Source of the DNA: Portunus trituberculatus
Taxonomy: Eukaryota; Arthropoda; Malacostraca; Decapoda; Portunidae
Reading direction: 5' to 3'
Length of the DNA stretch: 64,000 bases
Assembly (NCBI RefSeq): GCF_017591435.1
Contig: NC_059300.1
Coordinates: 15,768,841-15,832,840 of the forward strand
Position numbers and translations under genes: made by a program
Notes under the pieces: model-generated
What the model was told of the DNA's origin: nothing
Databases searched by the model: none
What the model saw: the letters and a program-made list of their open reading frames with translations, nothing else
Shown here: positions 51,523 to 60,609 of the stretch, in pieces
Layout of the letters: every line of letters begins with the position of its first letter
Position numbering within the stretch: the first letter of the stretch is position 1

Positions 51523-52587
51523 CAGGCAATCCCCGTTTAACGAAGGGGTTACGTTCCTAAAAAACACTTCGTTAAGCGAAACTTCGTTAAGCGAACCAAT
51601 TATAACAAGTTTAACCCCTGATTTGAACTTCCATTGAGAGTAAGCAAAGTGAGAGTGCATCATAGTACAGTAAAAGGTTTAATGAAAGTAAAAATTATGA
51701 AGTTAAACATTTAGGTAGTTTAATTTAAGTCATTATAATGTACACTAATGTATGTATGTACGTAACTTTATAATGTTGATGATCTTAACTTTATGAAGGG
51801 AGGGAGAGTGAAACGGGAAATACACTAACTGGCAACCTGTGGAATGTAAACAAAGTGCGCATCATGGTACTGCATACAAAACTTATGTACCACATTTCCA
51901 CAAGGCTTTCCATTTTATCCATTGTAGAGTCACGAGTTCTGGTGGTTCTTTTAGCTTGCAAGGAAGATGAGGTCTCACTAGCCTTCTTAATAGAGTCTCT
52001 TGACTTGAAAATAGTAGACAGTAGATGGAGTCAAGCCATGGTGGGAAGCAGAGTTATTAGTTTTCTGGCCTATCTCTTGTCTGTGAATAATACCCAGCTT
52101 CACTTCGAGAGTAAGACACTTCCTGGTCTTCTTAGGAACGTTAGGCCACATTGCAGGGTGTTTTGGTGGTAAGTTGAACTAAGGAAGATGAGCTGCTGGT
52201 GACGCTGTTATGTTTTGACTGGGCAGTGAGTGGTGCGTGTGATCTTGATCTTGATCTTGATGCTACAGGTGACACAGAATTTATTCTGAGTCAGGCCTTT
52301 GTATTGGCAGAGCCTGTGTTGTCCACGAGAGGCTTGATCTTGATCTTTATTCTACAGGTGTCTCAGGATTTCTCCTGAGGCAGGCCTTAGTACCAGCAGC
52401 TCCTGATGTATTCAAAAGCCTGTCAGCTTGCATGACAGTGGGGCTTTCAAATTTGGAAAAAAATTACCTGGATAAAACTTCGTTAAAGCGAGTTTGGTGT
52501 TCGTTAAACGAGCAGATAGTAGTAAAATGAAACCTTCGTTATAGTGAAATTTCGTTGTGTGAACCTTCGTTAAACGGGGGTTGCCTG
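51523..52587 (-). mobile_element. Tigger-A, long subfamily, first copy in the DIRS element
   Basis: CAGGCAATCCCCGTTTAACG to CGGGGGTTGCCTG, with TA at 51521-51522 and 52588-52589. Nearly identical to the reverse complement of 41794-42864. The GATCTT insert and the decayed helix-turn-helix start (minus strand, about 52075-52165) are present. Confidence 0.92.
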
Positions 52588-53172
52588 TAGCAAACATAAG
52601 ACCCATCACATGTATTTCAGGACCGTATGACAAAAAATCCCAAGAACCTTCCACAGGGTACAGAACAAATTTTTGTCCCTAAGTTTATGCCACAACCAAG
52701 TACATATAGTGTACAGGCAACTCCCGCTTAACGAAGGGGTTACGTTCCTAAAAAACACTTCATTAAGCGAAACTTCATTAAGCGAACCGATTATAACAAG
52801 TTTAACCCCTGATTTGAACTTCCATTGAGAGTAAGCAAAGCGAGAGTGCATCATAGTACAGTAAAAGGTTTAATGAAAATAGAAATTATGAAGTTAAGCA
52901 TTTAGGTAGTTTAATTTAAGTCATTATGATGTACACTAATGTATGTATGTACATAACTTTATAATGTTGATGATCTTAACTTTATGAAAGGAGGGAGAGT
53001 GAAACAGGAAATACACTAACCGGCAACCTGTGGAATGTAAACAAAGTGCGCATCATGGTACCGCATACAAAACTTATGTATCATTTCCACAAGGCTTTCC
53101 ATTTTATCTATTGTAGAGTCATGAGTTCAGTTTTAGCTTTCAAGGAAGATGCGATCTCACCAGCCTTCTTAA

Positions 53173-53338
53173 CCCCTTCGCGCCGGATGTTAAAAAGCCC
53201 GCCTGTATGATATACGGGTGGTAGTGCCGCTTGAGCGAGGAAACTCGTGCAAGCTTGTCATACTTGTCGTCTTTGTGTATTATGCTGCTATTTTTTAGTT
53301 ACTATATTGCCTTCGAAGAGGAAAGTGGACGCTTCTCT

Positions 53339-53394
<56 letters not shown>

Positions 53395-53479
53395 TGTGAC
53401 ATTTGCTAATATTTTAGACACAAGCGGACGCATGTAGCTTATCTTCGAGAGGAAGAGGGGAGGAGGGAAGGAGAGGGAA

Positions 53480-53529
<50 letters not shown>

Positions 53530-53549
53530 GAAAATTTGTTGTTTTTGTA

Positions 53550-53608
<59 letters not shown>

Positions 53609-53914
53609 TTACCTAGTTGTATTTACCTAGTTGTAGTTTTACAGGGCCTGGGCTTTATGCTCTTGTGGTCCCGTCTTCATATCTACACTTATCCAATTTT
53701 TCTTTAAAACTATATTAGTAAGTAAGTAAGTAAGTTTATTTGGATTCTTCATGTGCATTACAGGCATAGTATAAAACCACTGAATGTACATAGATATTTC
53801 CTCCAGGATGACCAACTAAAGTTTAGCAACTTATTTCCAGTAGGGTCCCTATGTACACTCTTTGCTGACACCACTTCCTCACTCAAACTGTTCCAAGTGT
53901 GTGTGTGTGTATGA

Positions 53915-53962
<48 letters not shown>

Positions 53963-54165
53963 CACGAATGTTACAAGGCGGGACGCATGTAACTTATCTT
54001 TCGAGAGGGAGAGGGGGAGGTAGGGAAGGGAGATGGGGAGGGTGGAAAGGGAGATAGGGAGGGAGGGAAGGGAGATGGGGAGGGTGGAAAGGGAGATAGG
54101 GAGGGAGGAAATAGAGATGGGAGGAGGGAATGGAGATGGGGAGGGAGGAATGGAGAGGGGGATGG

Positions 54166-54230
<65 letters not shown>

Positions 54231-54494
54231 GAACAGTCTATGCCATTGGGTAATTTTAGACACAAGGCGGGATGCATGTAGCTTATCTTTAGTGATTGGT
54301 GGAGACAAGGATGGTGGGAGGAGCACTAGGATTTCAGGGACAGCATACGGCGTGTATAGTTGGTATCCAACACACTATATGGGACAACTGAACTGAAGAA
54401 AGCTCAGAAAAGAAATATGACGTCTACGTAGGCGTCACCGTAGTTGCTACTGGGGCTTCATGACGCCCACATAGGCGTCACCGTAGTGAAGGGG
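53173..54494. mobile_element. piggyBac-like MITE with internal microsatellites, copy 2
   Basis: TTAA lies at 53169-53172 and 54495-54498. Ends CCCCTTCGCGCCGG and CCCCTTCACTACGG, the same asymmetric pair as copy 1. (GA)n 53341-53391, (GA)n 53485-53526, (GT)n 53553-53607, (GT)n 53897-53960 and (GA)n 54170-54226. Purine-rich degenerate GGAGGG repeats precede the last GA tract. A LINE 3' end is inserted at 53604-53890. Confidence 0.9.
53604..53890 (-). mobile_element. LINE 3' end in the MITE, itself interrupted
   Basis: The minus strand carries the family tail (AACTAGGTAAATA twice, AGCCCAGGCCCTG) and the last codons. The upstream coding piece WNSLSEEVVSA appears near 53855-53888. Between them, about 53712-53850, is a foreign segment with (AGTA)n and TTTATTTGGATTCTTCATG, not identified. 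Head of the insertion: (GT)n. Confidence 0.75.
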
Positions 54495-55225
54495 TTAATA
54501 GAGTCTGCTGACTTGAAAATAGTAGACAGTAGATGGAGTCAAGATGATGGCAAGCAATGTTATTAGTTTTCTGACCTCTCTCTTGTCTGTTAATAATACC
54601 CAGCTTCACTTCGAGAGTAAGACACTTCCAGGTCTTCTTAGGAATGTTAGGCCACATTGCAGGACGTTTTGGTGGTAAGTTGAACTAGGGAAGATGAGCT
54701 GCTGGTGACGCTGTTATGTTTTGACTGGGGATTGAGTGGTGCATGTGATCTTAATCTTGATCTTGATGCTACAGGTGACGCAAAATTTCTTCTGAGTCAG
54801 GCCTTTATATCGGCAGCGCCTGTGTTGTCCACGAGAGGCTTGATCTTGATCTTTATTCTACAGGTGTCTCAGGATTTCTCCTGAGGCAGGCCTTAGTACC
54901 AGCAGCTCCTGGTGTATTCAAAAGCCTGTCAGCTTGCATGATACGGTGGGGCTTTCAAATTTGGAAAAAAATTACCTGGATAAAACTTCGTTAAAGCGAG
55001 TTTGGTGTTCGTTAAACGAGCAGATGGTAGTAAAACGAAACCTTCGTTGCAGTGAAATTTCGTTGTGTGAACCTTCGTTAAACGGGGGTTGCCTGTATAT
55101 ATTTCTTGAACATTATGGGACCCAATCCCCAGAAACTTGCAGAAAAAAAATCTTTCCCCACTTCGCAACCTAAGAAGGGGATCACAAACCGTTACAAAAT
55201 TTAACATGAGAAAAGAACAAAAGCA

Positions 55226-56260
55226 TTACGACGAAACTGCCCTAGCAAACTGGACCTGCTGGGCAAGAGGCTTCCGATAGTGTCGGGTAAAAGTAGACTC
55301 CCTTGCCTATCCAATGGTGGAGACTACTGTAGCAGGAGGCAACATCCGGGCTGCCTTACTGGAAGAGGCTGACCTAATAGAATGGGGAGAGAAGACAGTA
55401 ATGTCAATGCCAGCAGCTCCCATCACGTCTCTCACCCAACGTCGCAATGTATCCCGGGAGGCCAACCGAACTGGAGGTCGTGTAGTCAGGAAAAAGCCCG
55501 TAAGTGACCCACGTATAGAGCTAGTCCTATCTAGATAATGCTTGATGGTGTCAACAACACACAAGTAGCTGTCATGTGGGTAGGCATAAAAAAACAAGCC
55601 TGACATGTGGACCCCAGGACAAGAGGTTTTTAATAAGTCTCCAATCCCAAAACCAACCTGAGACTCTGTGACAGACATGTTTCTAAGATCTAGTAAATGT
55701 AAGGTCTGACCGCAGTGGCCTGACAACAAAAGCATAAGAATAGCTAGTTTCCTTGACAACTGAAGAAGAGACAAGTCCACAGTATGGCCAAGACCACAGA
55801 TATAATCCAACACTACCTGAGGATCCCAAGTTGTATGGGAGCGTGGAAGAGAAGGTCTCTCTTAAGAAAACTGCTTTCATAAACCGAGAGACTAACGGAT
55901 GTTGTCCTGCAGGATGACCATTAATAGTAGCAATAGCAGAGATGGAGATGGCTGAACGGATTGTATTCATGGAGCTGTATCCCCGACCTATGCTGCGTTG
56001 ATATTGTAACAAAAGGTGATCCAATAGGATACTCACAGGTGGCTGAAATGAATCAGTTTCCCTTTGGAGGCAAAACAACAACCAGCTGCTGATATGCGGC
56101 CTATATTGTGCCCTAGTACTAATTCTCCAGGAATGAAGGAAAAACTGGGCAACATCCTGCGAAAGGCCACGACGCATGAATGCTGCCCGGAGAGCACCAT
56201 CACTGTCAAAACCAACCTCCGAGCTTGAGGGTGTGTTAGAGATGGTTGTTGAGGGAGAAA
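55226..56260 (-). pseudogene. DIRS-like tyrosine recombinase
   Basis: The N-terminal core-binding region (MRRGLSQDVAQFFLHSWRIS, TRAQYRPHISSWLLFCLQRE) runs from about 56177. After a frame change near 55860 the catalytic domain shows AILMLLLSGHCGQTLHLLDL, HSIRSASSSKA (the H-x-x-R pair) and TRHYRKPL with the nucleophilic Tyr. The first catalytic Arg is expected in the GHCGQT motif (usually G-x-R-G-Q-T), where a Cys stands. An in-frame stop replaces a Trp at about 55305. Family role: integration of the circular DNA intermediate. This copy is inactive. Confidence 0.85.
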
Positions 56261-56329
56261 CAGAGGACAGTGTGGAAGCAAAACTGGATCAGCTGCCAAC
56301 AACTGAAGGGCTGTTGGAAACCACACTTA

Positions 56330-56520
56330 TGTCGGCCAGAGTGGAAGAATCATCAGAGCAGTCGCTTTGTCGTCCTGTAGTTTCCTGAGAACTCTGGAGA
56401 CAATGCTGAAACGTGGAAATGCATATAAGCTCTTACCACCCCAATCCAAGGTGAAGGCATTAGTGCACATAGCAGATGGGTCTGGCTTCTAGGAGACATA
56501 GGCAGGCAATTGAGCATTTA
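56330..56520 (-). pseudogene. DIRS-like RNase H, C-terminal end
   Basis: The minus strand reads LNAQLPAYVS-stop-KPDP, NAFTLDWGGKSLYAFPRFS, then VSRVLRKLQDDKATALMILP LWPT. This is the segment that joins RNase H to the recombinase in DIRS polyproteins. The catalytic RT and RNase H core upstream is missing. Confidence 0.75.
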
Positions 56521-56728
56521 AAGGAGTGGCAAAAAGATCGATAGCTGGAGTATAAAAAAGCTGACAAATTCTGTTAAAAATACTGGGTTGTAACATCCAC
56601 TCACCATCCATCCTACTAACTCTAGTCTCCATGTCAGCGAGCGGCTCTACCTTCTCCTCCTCGCCATGGAAGTGGCCACATCATCATCACGGGTGAGGTG
56701 GTCTAACCCGTCAAGAGGGTCTGGCTGG

Positions 56729-57076
56729 CTAGCAGGGGCAACCCCCTGCTTCGTCTTCAGACGACGAGAGGGCATGAAAACCACTAAAGTCATTCCTGAT
56801 GTCTGTAGATACATCCGGCGGTGCTGGGGTCCTGTTCAGCTTGTCAATAAGGCCCGACACTAGGCTAGACAGCCTATCCAAGGCAACTCTGTCCCTGTCC
56901 TCAAACACAGCAGACTCTAACATGGCGCCTGCTGAGCTCGGTCCCGGGAGTGACGGTGGTGAAGCGCAAGGTGGAGGAGGAGTGGAATCATCCACCGAGC
57001 ACCGCTTCCTTTTCTTCCCATCTGAAGACGACGAAAGGGAGGGGGACGGAGGAAGAGACTGCTCCGTGCACGACAT
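56729..57076 (-). pseudogene. DIRS-like Gag N-terminal region
   Basis: From MSCTEQSLPPSPSLSSSSDG at 57076: a Ser/Pro-rich start, a basic KKRKR patch, Pro-rich region and a helical segment VALDRLSSLVSGLIDKL. It ends SSSEDEAGGCPC near 56729 and then loses frame. The position at the 5' end of the DIRS element and the composition suit Gag; no zinc knuckle is visible. Inference from context. Confidence 0.5.
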
Positions 57077-57574
57077 CACACTGCTCAATAAAAGAGACAG
57101 AGACAAGACGGTCGTAATACACCATATGGCGTCACCGTAAGGCGGCATTAACCCCCGTACAAACTCCACACTGCTTGTCTATCAGAAAAAAGTAGTCCAT
57201 TGATGTGCTTTTCACCCACAGTCAACTTAGGACTGTATAGGAGAAAGCTTACCCAACGAGATGCTGCTTGGAGTAGAATGGAGCAAAAGTGGCTAGATGC
57301 GTGACTGCGAGGAGGTAGCAACCGACTGACGGTGGAATGGTAGCATGGCATCTCTCGTTGGCTACTGCTGTGACGTCAGTTGAAATTCGTGACGTGAAAT
57401 TATTATTATGTAATAAGTATCATATAGCAAGAAAAAGCTAGGCCAGACCTTTCATTTCATATATAATAGATATAGATTTTGACCGTATTCATTACCGTAA
57501 GAAGTGAAAAACTTTGAGTGCGTTTTTCTCGAAAGTAGGGTCGTGTTGGTTATCCTCCTTTCGCGGGTGGGGCC

Positions 57575-57915
57575 TCATATGATCATGACATGAGGATCAC
57601 CTTGACTCCATGGTACTGAGTGATAGTTCAGAGATGCTCTGCTGTTCCTTCTTAGTCCTCGTGCCTCAGTCAGGAGCTAATCTGTACTGTGATAAGATTA
57701 TTTGTCTGCATTTTCACCTTGTGTCCTTTACTATGGCATCTAAGTGTCCCTCATAGGAAACTCTCTCTTAAAACCTTGCAACTCTCTCTTGGGCTGGGAG
57801 GAGGTGGCAGTACGACGCTCCTACATATTGCCACTTTTAGCCTTTCTACAACACTACAATGTCCTAGCCACCACTACTACATCTGTGAATGTGTGCACTA
57901 ACCATCATGTGAAGA
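57575..57915. other. Palindrome-family remnant and unassigned sequence
   Basis: 57575-57625 continues the palindrome-family piece interrupted by element E (ATGATCATGACATGAGGATC). The rest has short ORFs without family signature, up to the LINE 5' region. Confidence 0.45.
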
Positions 57916-58102
57916 ATTTGGACTTATAACCTTAAGCTGTGTTCACAGTGTGGTAAAATATAGCTTGGACCTTACTTTCCTTCCCCACCAACCTGGCCCA
58001 GCTGACTTGGTAAACAAAGCGCTGTTGCCACGTCTTTGGGAGCTGTGTAAACATCAGTGAAGTGAGACATATTTGATGTGGTCCAGAGCTCTCTCTGCAA
58101 AA

Positions 58103-58857
58103 ATGGGAATACAGCAAGAAGAGTTTGTTAAGGCTTTTGTGCTTACTCTAGGCAATGAGTCTGTAATAACTAAACTACAAACATCAATCTGTGGACAGTT
58201 AACCAAAGAAGTGGCAGAGCTGCGGAAGGTTGTGCAGGTGCGGGACAATTAAATCGCTACGCTCCAAAGCGAAGTTGATAAGTTCAAGGCTGCTTTAGAC
58301 GAGCAAGAACAGTACTCCAGACGCAACAATCTACGAATAACTGGCATTCCAGAGCAAGAAAATGAAGATGTTGGAGCTGTAATGCTGTAGTTTATCAATA
58401 AGAATGTCTGTGTTGCTGAACCCATCACTGTGGCTGACATCGACAGAGTGCACTGCTTAGGACCACGCAGAGACGAAAGACCAGCTAGACCCATCATCAT
58501 ACGCCTCACCACCTATCAAGTTCATAATCGTATCTTCAAAAACCGAGTGCTGCTGAACCCCAGACAACATCATGGACCCCTAGTGACCCCTGGAGGATGA
58601 ACAACACTACAAACAATGAGGAGGCTGCAACTAGTCTTCCACAGATGGACCCTGGACCTGGAGCTGGTAGACAGGCCGTGTTCATTAACGAAGACCTGAC
58701 CAGTAGCAAGGCAAAGCTATTATGGCAAGCTAGGCAAGCTAAACGTGATAGCAAAATCAACGATTGTTGGTCAACAAATGGTAATGTACTTATTAAAGAT
58801 AAACACAACCGAGTCCATCACATTAAAGTACTGCCTGACTTTGAATCTGCTTACTAA
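58103..58857 (+). pseudogene. LINE ORF1 (coiled coil plus RNA-binding region)
   Basis: It starts MGIQQEEFVKAFVLTLGNES, with a helical region to QSEVDKFKAALDEQEQYSRR and then NNLRITGIPEQENED, the RRM-like region of LINE ORF1 proteins. IDRVHCLGPRRDERPARPII follows. A frameshift near 58590 leads to VFINEDLTSSKAKLLWQARQ and NGNVLIKDKHNRVHHIK, the C-terminal domain, stop at 58857. Stops at about 58251 and 58389 interrupt it. Known role: nucleic-acid chaperone of the retrotransposition particle. Confidence 0.78.
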
Positions 58858-59039
58858 TAGTTAAAATTTTTATACATGTAACTGAATTTATCTATCTGTT
58901 AAAACCACACACAGATGTTATCTCACTTATGGTTTCATTTACAATATTTTTTCTTTATTTTTATTTTACATTTAGTATTCATTTTGCTATTTATTACATC
59001 ATTATGTTATTATTATTATTATTATGAGGTCAATGAAGG

Positions 59040-59310
59040 CGACCCACTGGAAAGCATAACTGCATAAACCCAAAGGCCCAATGGGCGGCACCTCACCGAT
59101 AAGTGAAAGGAAGTAACAGGAATGAACAACAGAATAGGAAGATTGGTAGAGATCTAAGAGGTAGTGAGTTCAGAGAGAAGAAAGGTATTCACACGTTTTT
59201 TAAATGCTTCAATGTTACTAGAATTAACAATCTCGTTGGGAATTGTATTCCAGAGTCTAGCAGATACTGGGATAAAACACCGGGAAAATTGTGAAGTATT
59301 ACATCGATTC
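59040..59310 (-). mobile_element. Fragment of another LINE, RT C-terminal tail
   Basis: The minus strand reads SQFSRCFIPVSARLWNTIPN and EIVNSSNIEAFKKRVNTFLL over about 59160-59290. This is a typical LINE RT C-terminal motif (FIP...RLWN.LP). It is preceded on the plus strand by a short ATT repeat and GACCCACTGGAAAGC, probably its 3' UTR. It is inserted between ORF1 and ORF2 of the host LINE. Confidence 0.65.
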
Positions 59311-59569
59311 ACACCTCTTTAACAACTTTTCTTATTTTTATTATGTATTTAGTATTAATTTTACTTTTTATCACAGAATTAGTCGAGTTTTATATTTACC
59401 AGCATCTAGATTATGACTATATCATTACAGTTATTATGTGTGTCACAATTTCTTGGATGAGTCCTCTGAAGTCTATGCTTACCTTTCTTACTAGAAAATT
59501 CTTTTTAATGTTACTTAAGTTATATATATTGAGAAACTTATGTTATCCAAACGGCTAACCAAGCTTGTT

Positions 59570-59904
59570 CTTTGTCTGGACACGACATGGATCTGCCGGA
59601 TGTGATACATCACAACACCTTAGATCCAAATAACCATTTAGCTTGTGATAGTTGTGCCTCTGACCTTTTTCCATTTAACAACTTACCAGACGATATTCTT
59701 CTATGAAATTTTTCTAATCCTACCATTAGCATTACCATTAGCTGACATTCTACAACTTGAAAATGTAGGATTTGATCAGCTTGACTATAATGATACAGAC
59801 ACCCATTCTCCTCTACTGATCCTGATTTAAATTACTTACAATTATTAGGACAACAGAACTTTGTTTGTAATTATTTTACTGATAATCAATTCAACAATAT
59901 AGTC
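59570..59904 (+). pseudogene. LINE ORF2 N-terminal segment
   Basis: The plus strand gives LDLPDVIHHNTLDPNNHLAC and LFPFNNLPDD, then after frame changes ADILQLENVGFDQLDYNDTD and DPDLNYLQLLGQQNFVCNYF, DNQFNNIVL. PFNNLPDD and the acidic spacer resemble the region before the endonuclease in CR1/L2-type ORF2. It ends at a TTAA (59905) where another element begins. The first half of the endonuclease is not found. Confidence 0.55.
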
Positions 59905-59908
59905 TTAA

Positions 59909-60081
59909 CCCGTAAAGTCCGACAGGCCTTAAATAGGGCTGCACTTCCGACAGTCCTTAAATGGGGCAGCTACTTTGAGCGCTAATAAAAACTGCGCTAG
60001 CATTGGTAGCGCTGCTATATTTGGTCATGACGTAGGCCTATGGTAGTACTGTCGGCTCCCAGGAAGCACACCGCTCTAGCC

Positions 60082-60125
<44 letters not shown>

Positions 60126-60590
60126 GGGGGTGAAGAGAGGAGGTAGCTAGCTGAAGAGAAAGTGGGTGGGAAGAGAAGGGGTGAAGGAAAGTAAGATAGA
60201 GATAGATGGTGGGCTTGACCACCTTGCTAATTTTAGGCTCTAGCCAGCTAGTCTCCCGCAAATTTCTGTGAGGTGCGTGAGCGTCGTGTCGCGGTGATAA
60301 TTATTTACGTATTTACGTATTTACTTATTTAAGGAACTATTATTTACAACTATGGCTACTGGTGCTAAGAGGAAGCTAAAGTTTAATGATAAAAGTGATA
60401 GACAAGGCGGGACAAGACGGAAAGTGCACAAGTTGGAGGTAGATCCCGACCCCGCTATTATGACAACATCGTCACCCACGCTTGATAAAAACATACGTAA
60501 CTATAATCAGCCAATATGAGTGAAAACACGAAAAACATGTGAAAACACATAAAAACATGAGCAGTGTCTTACATTATGTAAGAATACACA
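59909..60590 (+). mobile_element. piggyBac-like 5' fragment inside the LINE
   Basis: TTAA at 59905-59908 is followed by CCCGTAAAGTCCGACAGG, a piggyBac-style start. CGACAG(G/T)CCTTAAAT is duplicated at about 59919 and 59949. A possible start MATGAKRKLKFNDKSDRQGG at 60352 stops at about 60517. It is interrupted by a retroposed insert (60085-60236). No right end was found. Confidence 0.4.
60085..60236 (-). mobile_element. 152-bp retroposed insert with 12-bp target duplication
   Basis: It is flanked by GCTCTAGCCAGC at 60073-60084 and 60237-60248. It begins with about 37 T, i.e. a poly-A tail on the minus strand. No A or B box is evident. Structure is that of a LINE-mobilised short RNA; identity unknown. 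Confidence 0.75.
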
Positions 60591-60609
60591 TAAAAGCACC
60601 TCTCCCGAG

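Larger units (their letters stand above)
52714..55095 (-). mobile_element. Tigger-A, long subfamily, second copy, holding a piggyBac-like MITE
   Basis: CAGGCAACTCCCGCTTAACG to GGGGGTTGCCTG, with TA at 52712-52713 and 55096-55097. The interior is interrupted at TTAA (53169) by the MITE 53173-54494; removing it gives the family sequence CAGCCTTCTTAATAGAGTC. Confidence 0.92.
51380..57401 (-). mobile_element. DIRS-like tyrosine-recombinase retrotransposon, RT deleted
   Basis: Inverted ends share TTTCACGTCACGAATTTCAA and CTGACGTCAC (left at 51381, right ending at 57400). The minus strand has Gag-like sequence, the last part of RNase H and a tyrosine recombinase. The reverse transcriptase is missing between 56520 and 56729. 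Two Tigger-A copies lie in its 3' part. DIRS-like elements are known from decapods. Confidence 0.8.
50195..57574. mobile_element. Element E: unclassified DNA transposon carrying nested elements
   Basis: Ends GGCCCCACCCGCAAAAGG and, at the right, CCTTTCGCGGGTGGGGCC, are inverted. Flanks are ATATATGA and TCATATGA, consistent with an approximately 8-bp target duplication; joining them restores the palindrome-family sequence seen at 48395. The left arm (50195-50868) has a coding remnant. The interior is mostly a later DIRS-like element. The superfamily is not recognised from the ends. Confidence 0.6.

Noticed and set aside
55226..56260. Tyrosine recombinase as a phage or bacterial integrase (contamination)
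   Set aside because: It is linked to the DIRS RNase H junction motif and a Gag-like region, with inverted ends and eukaryotic insertions around it.
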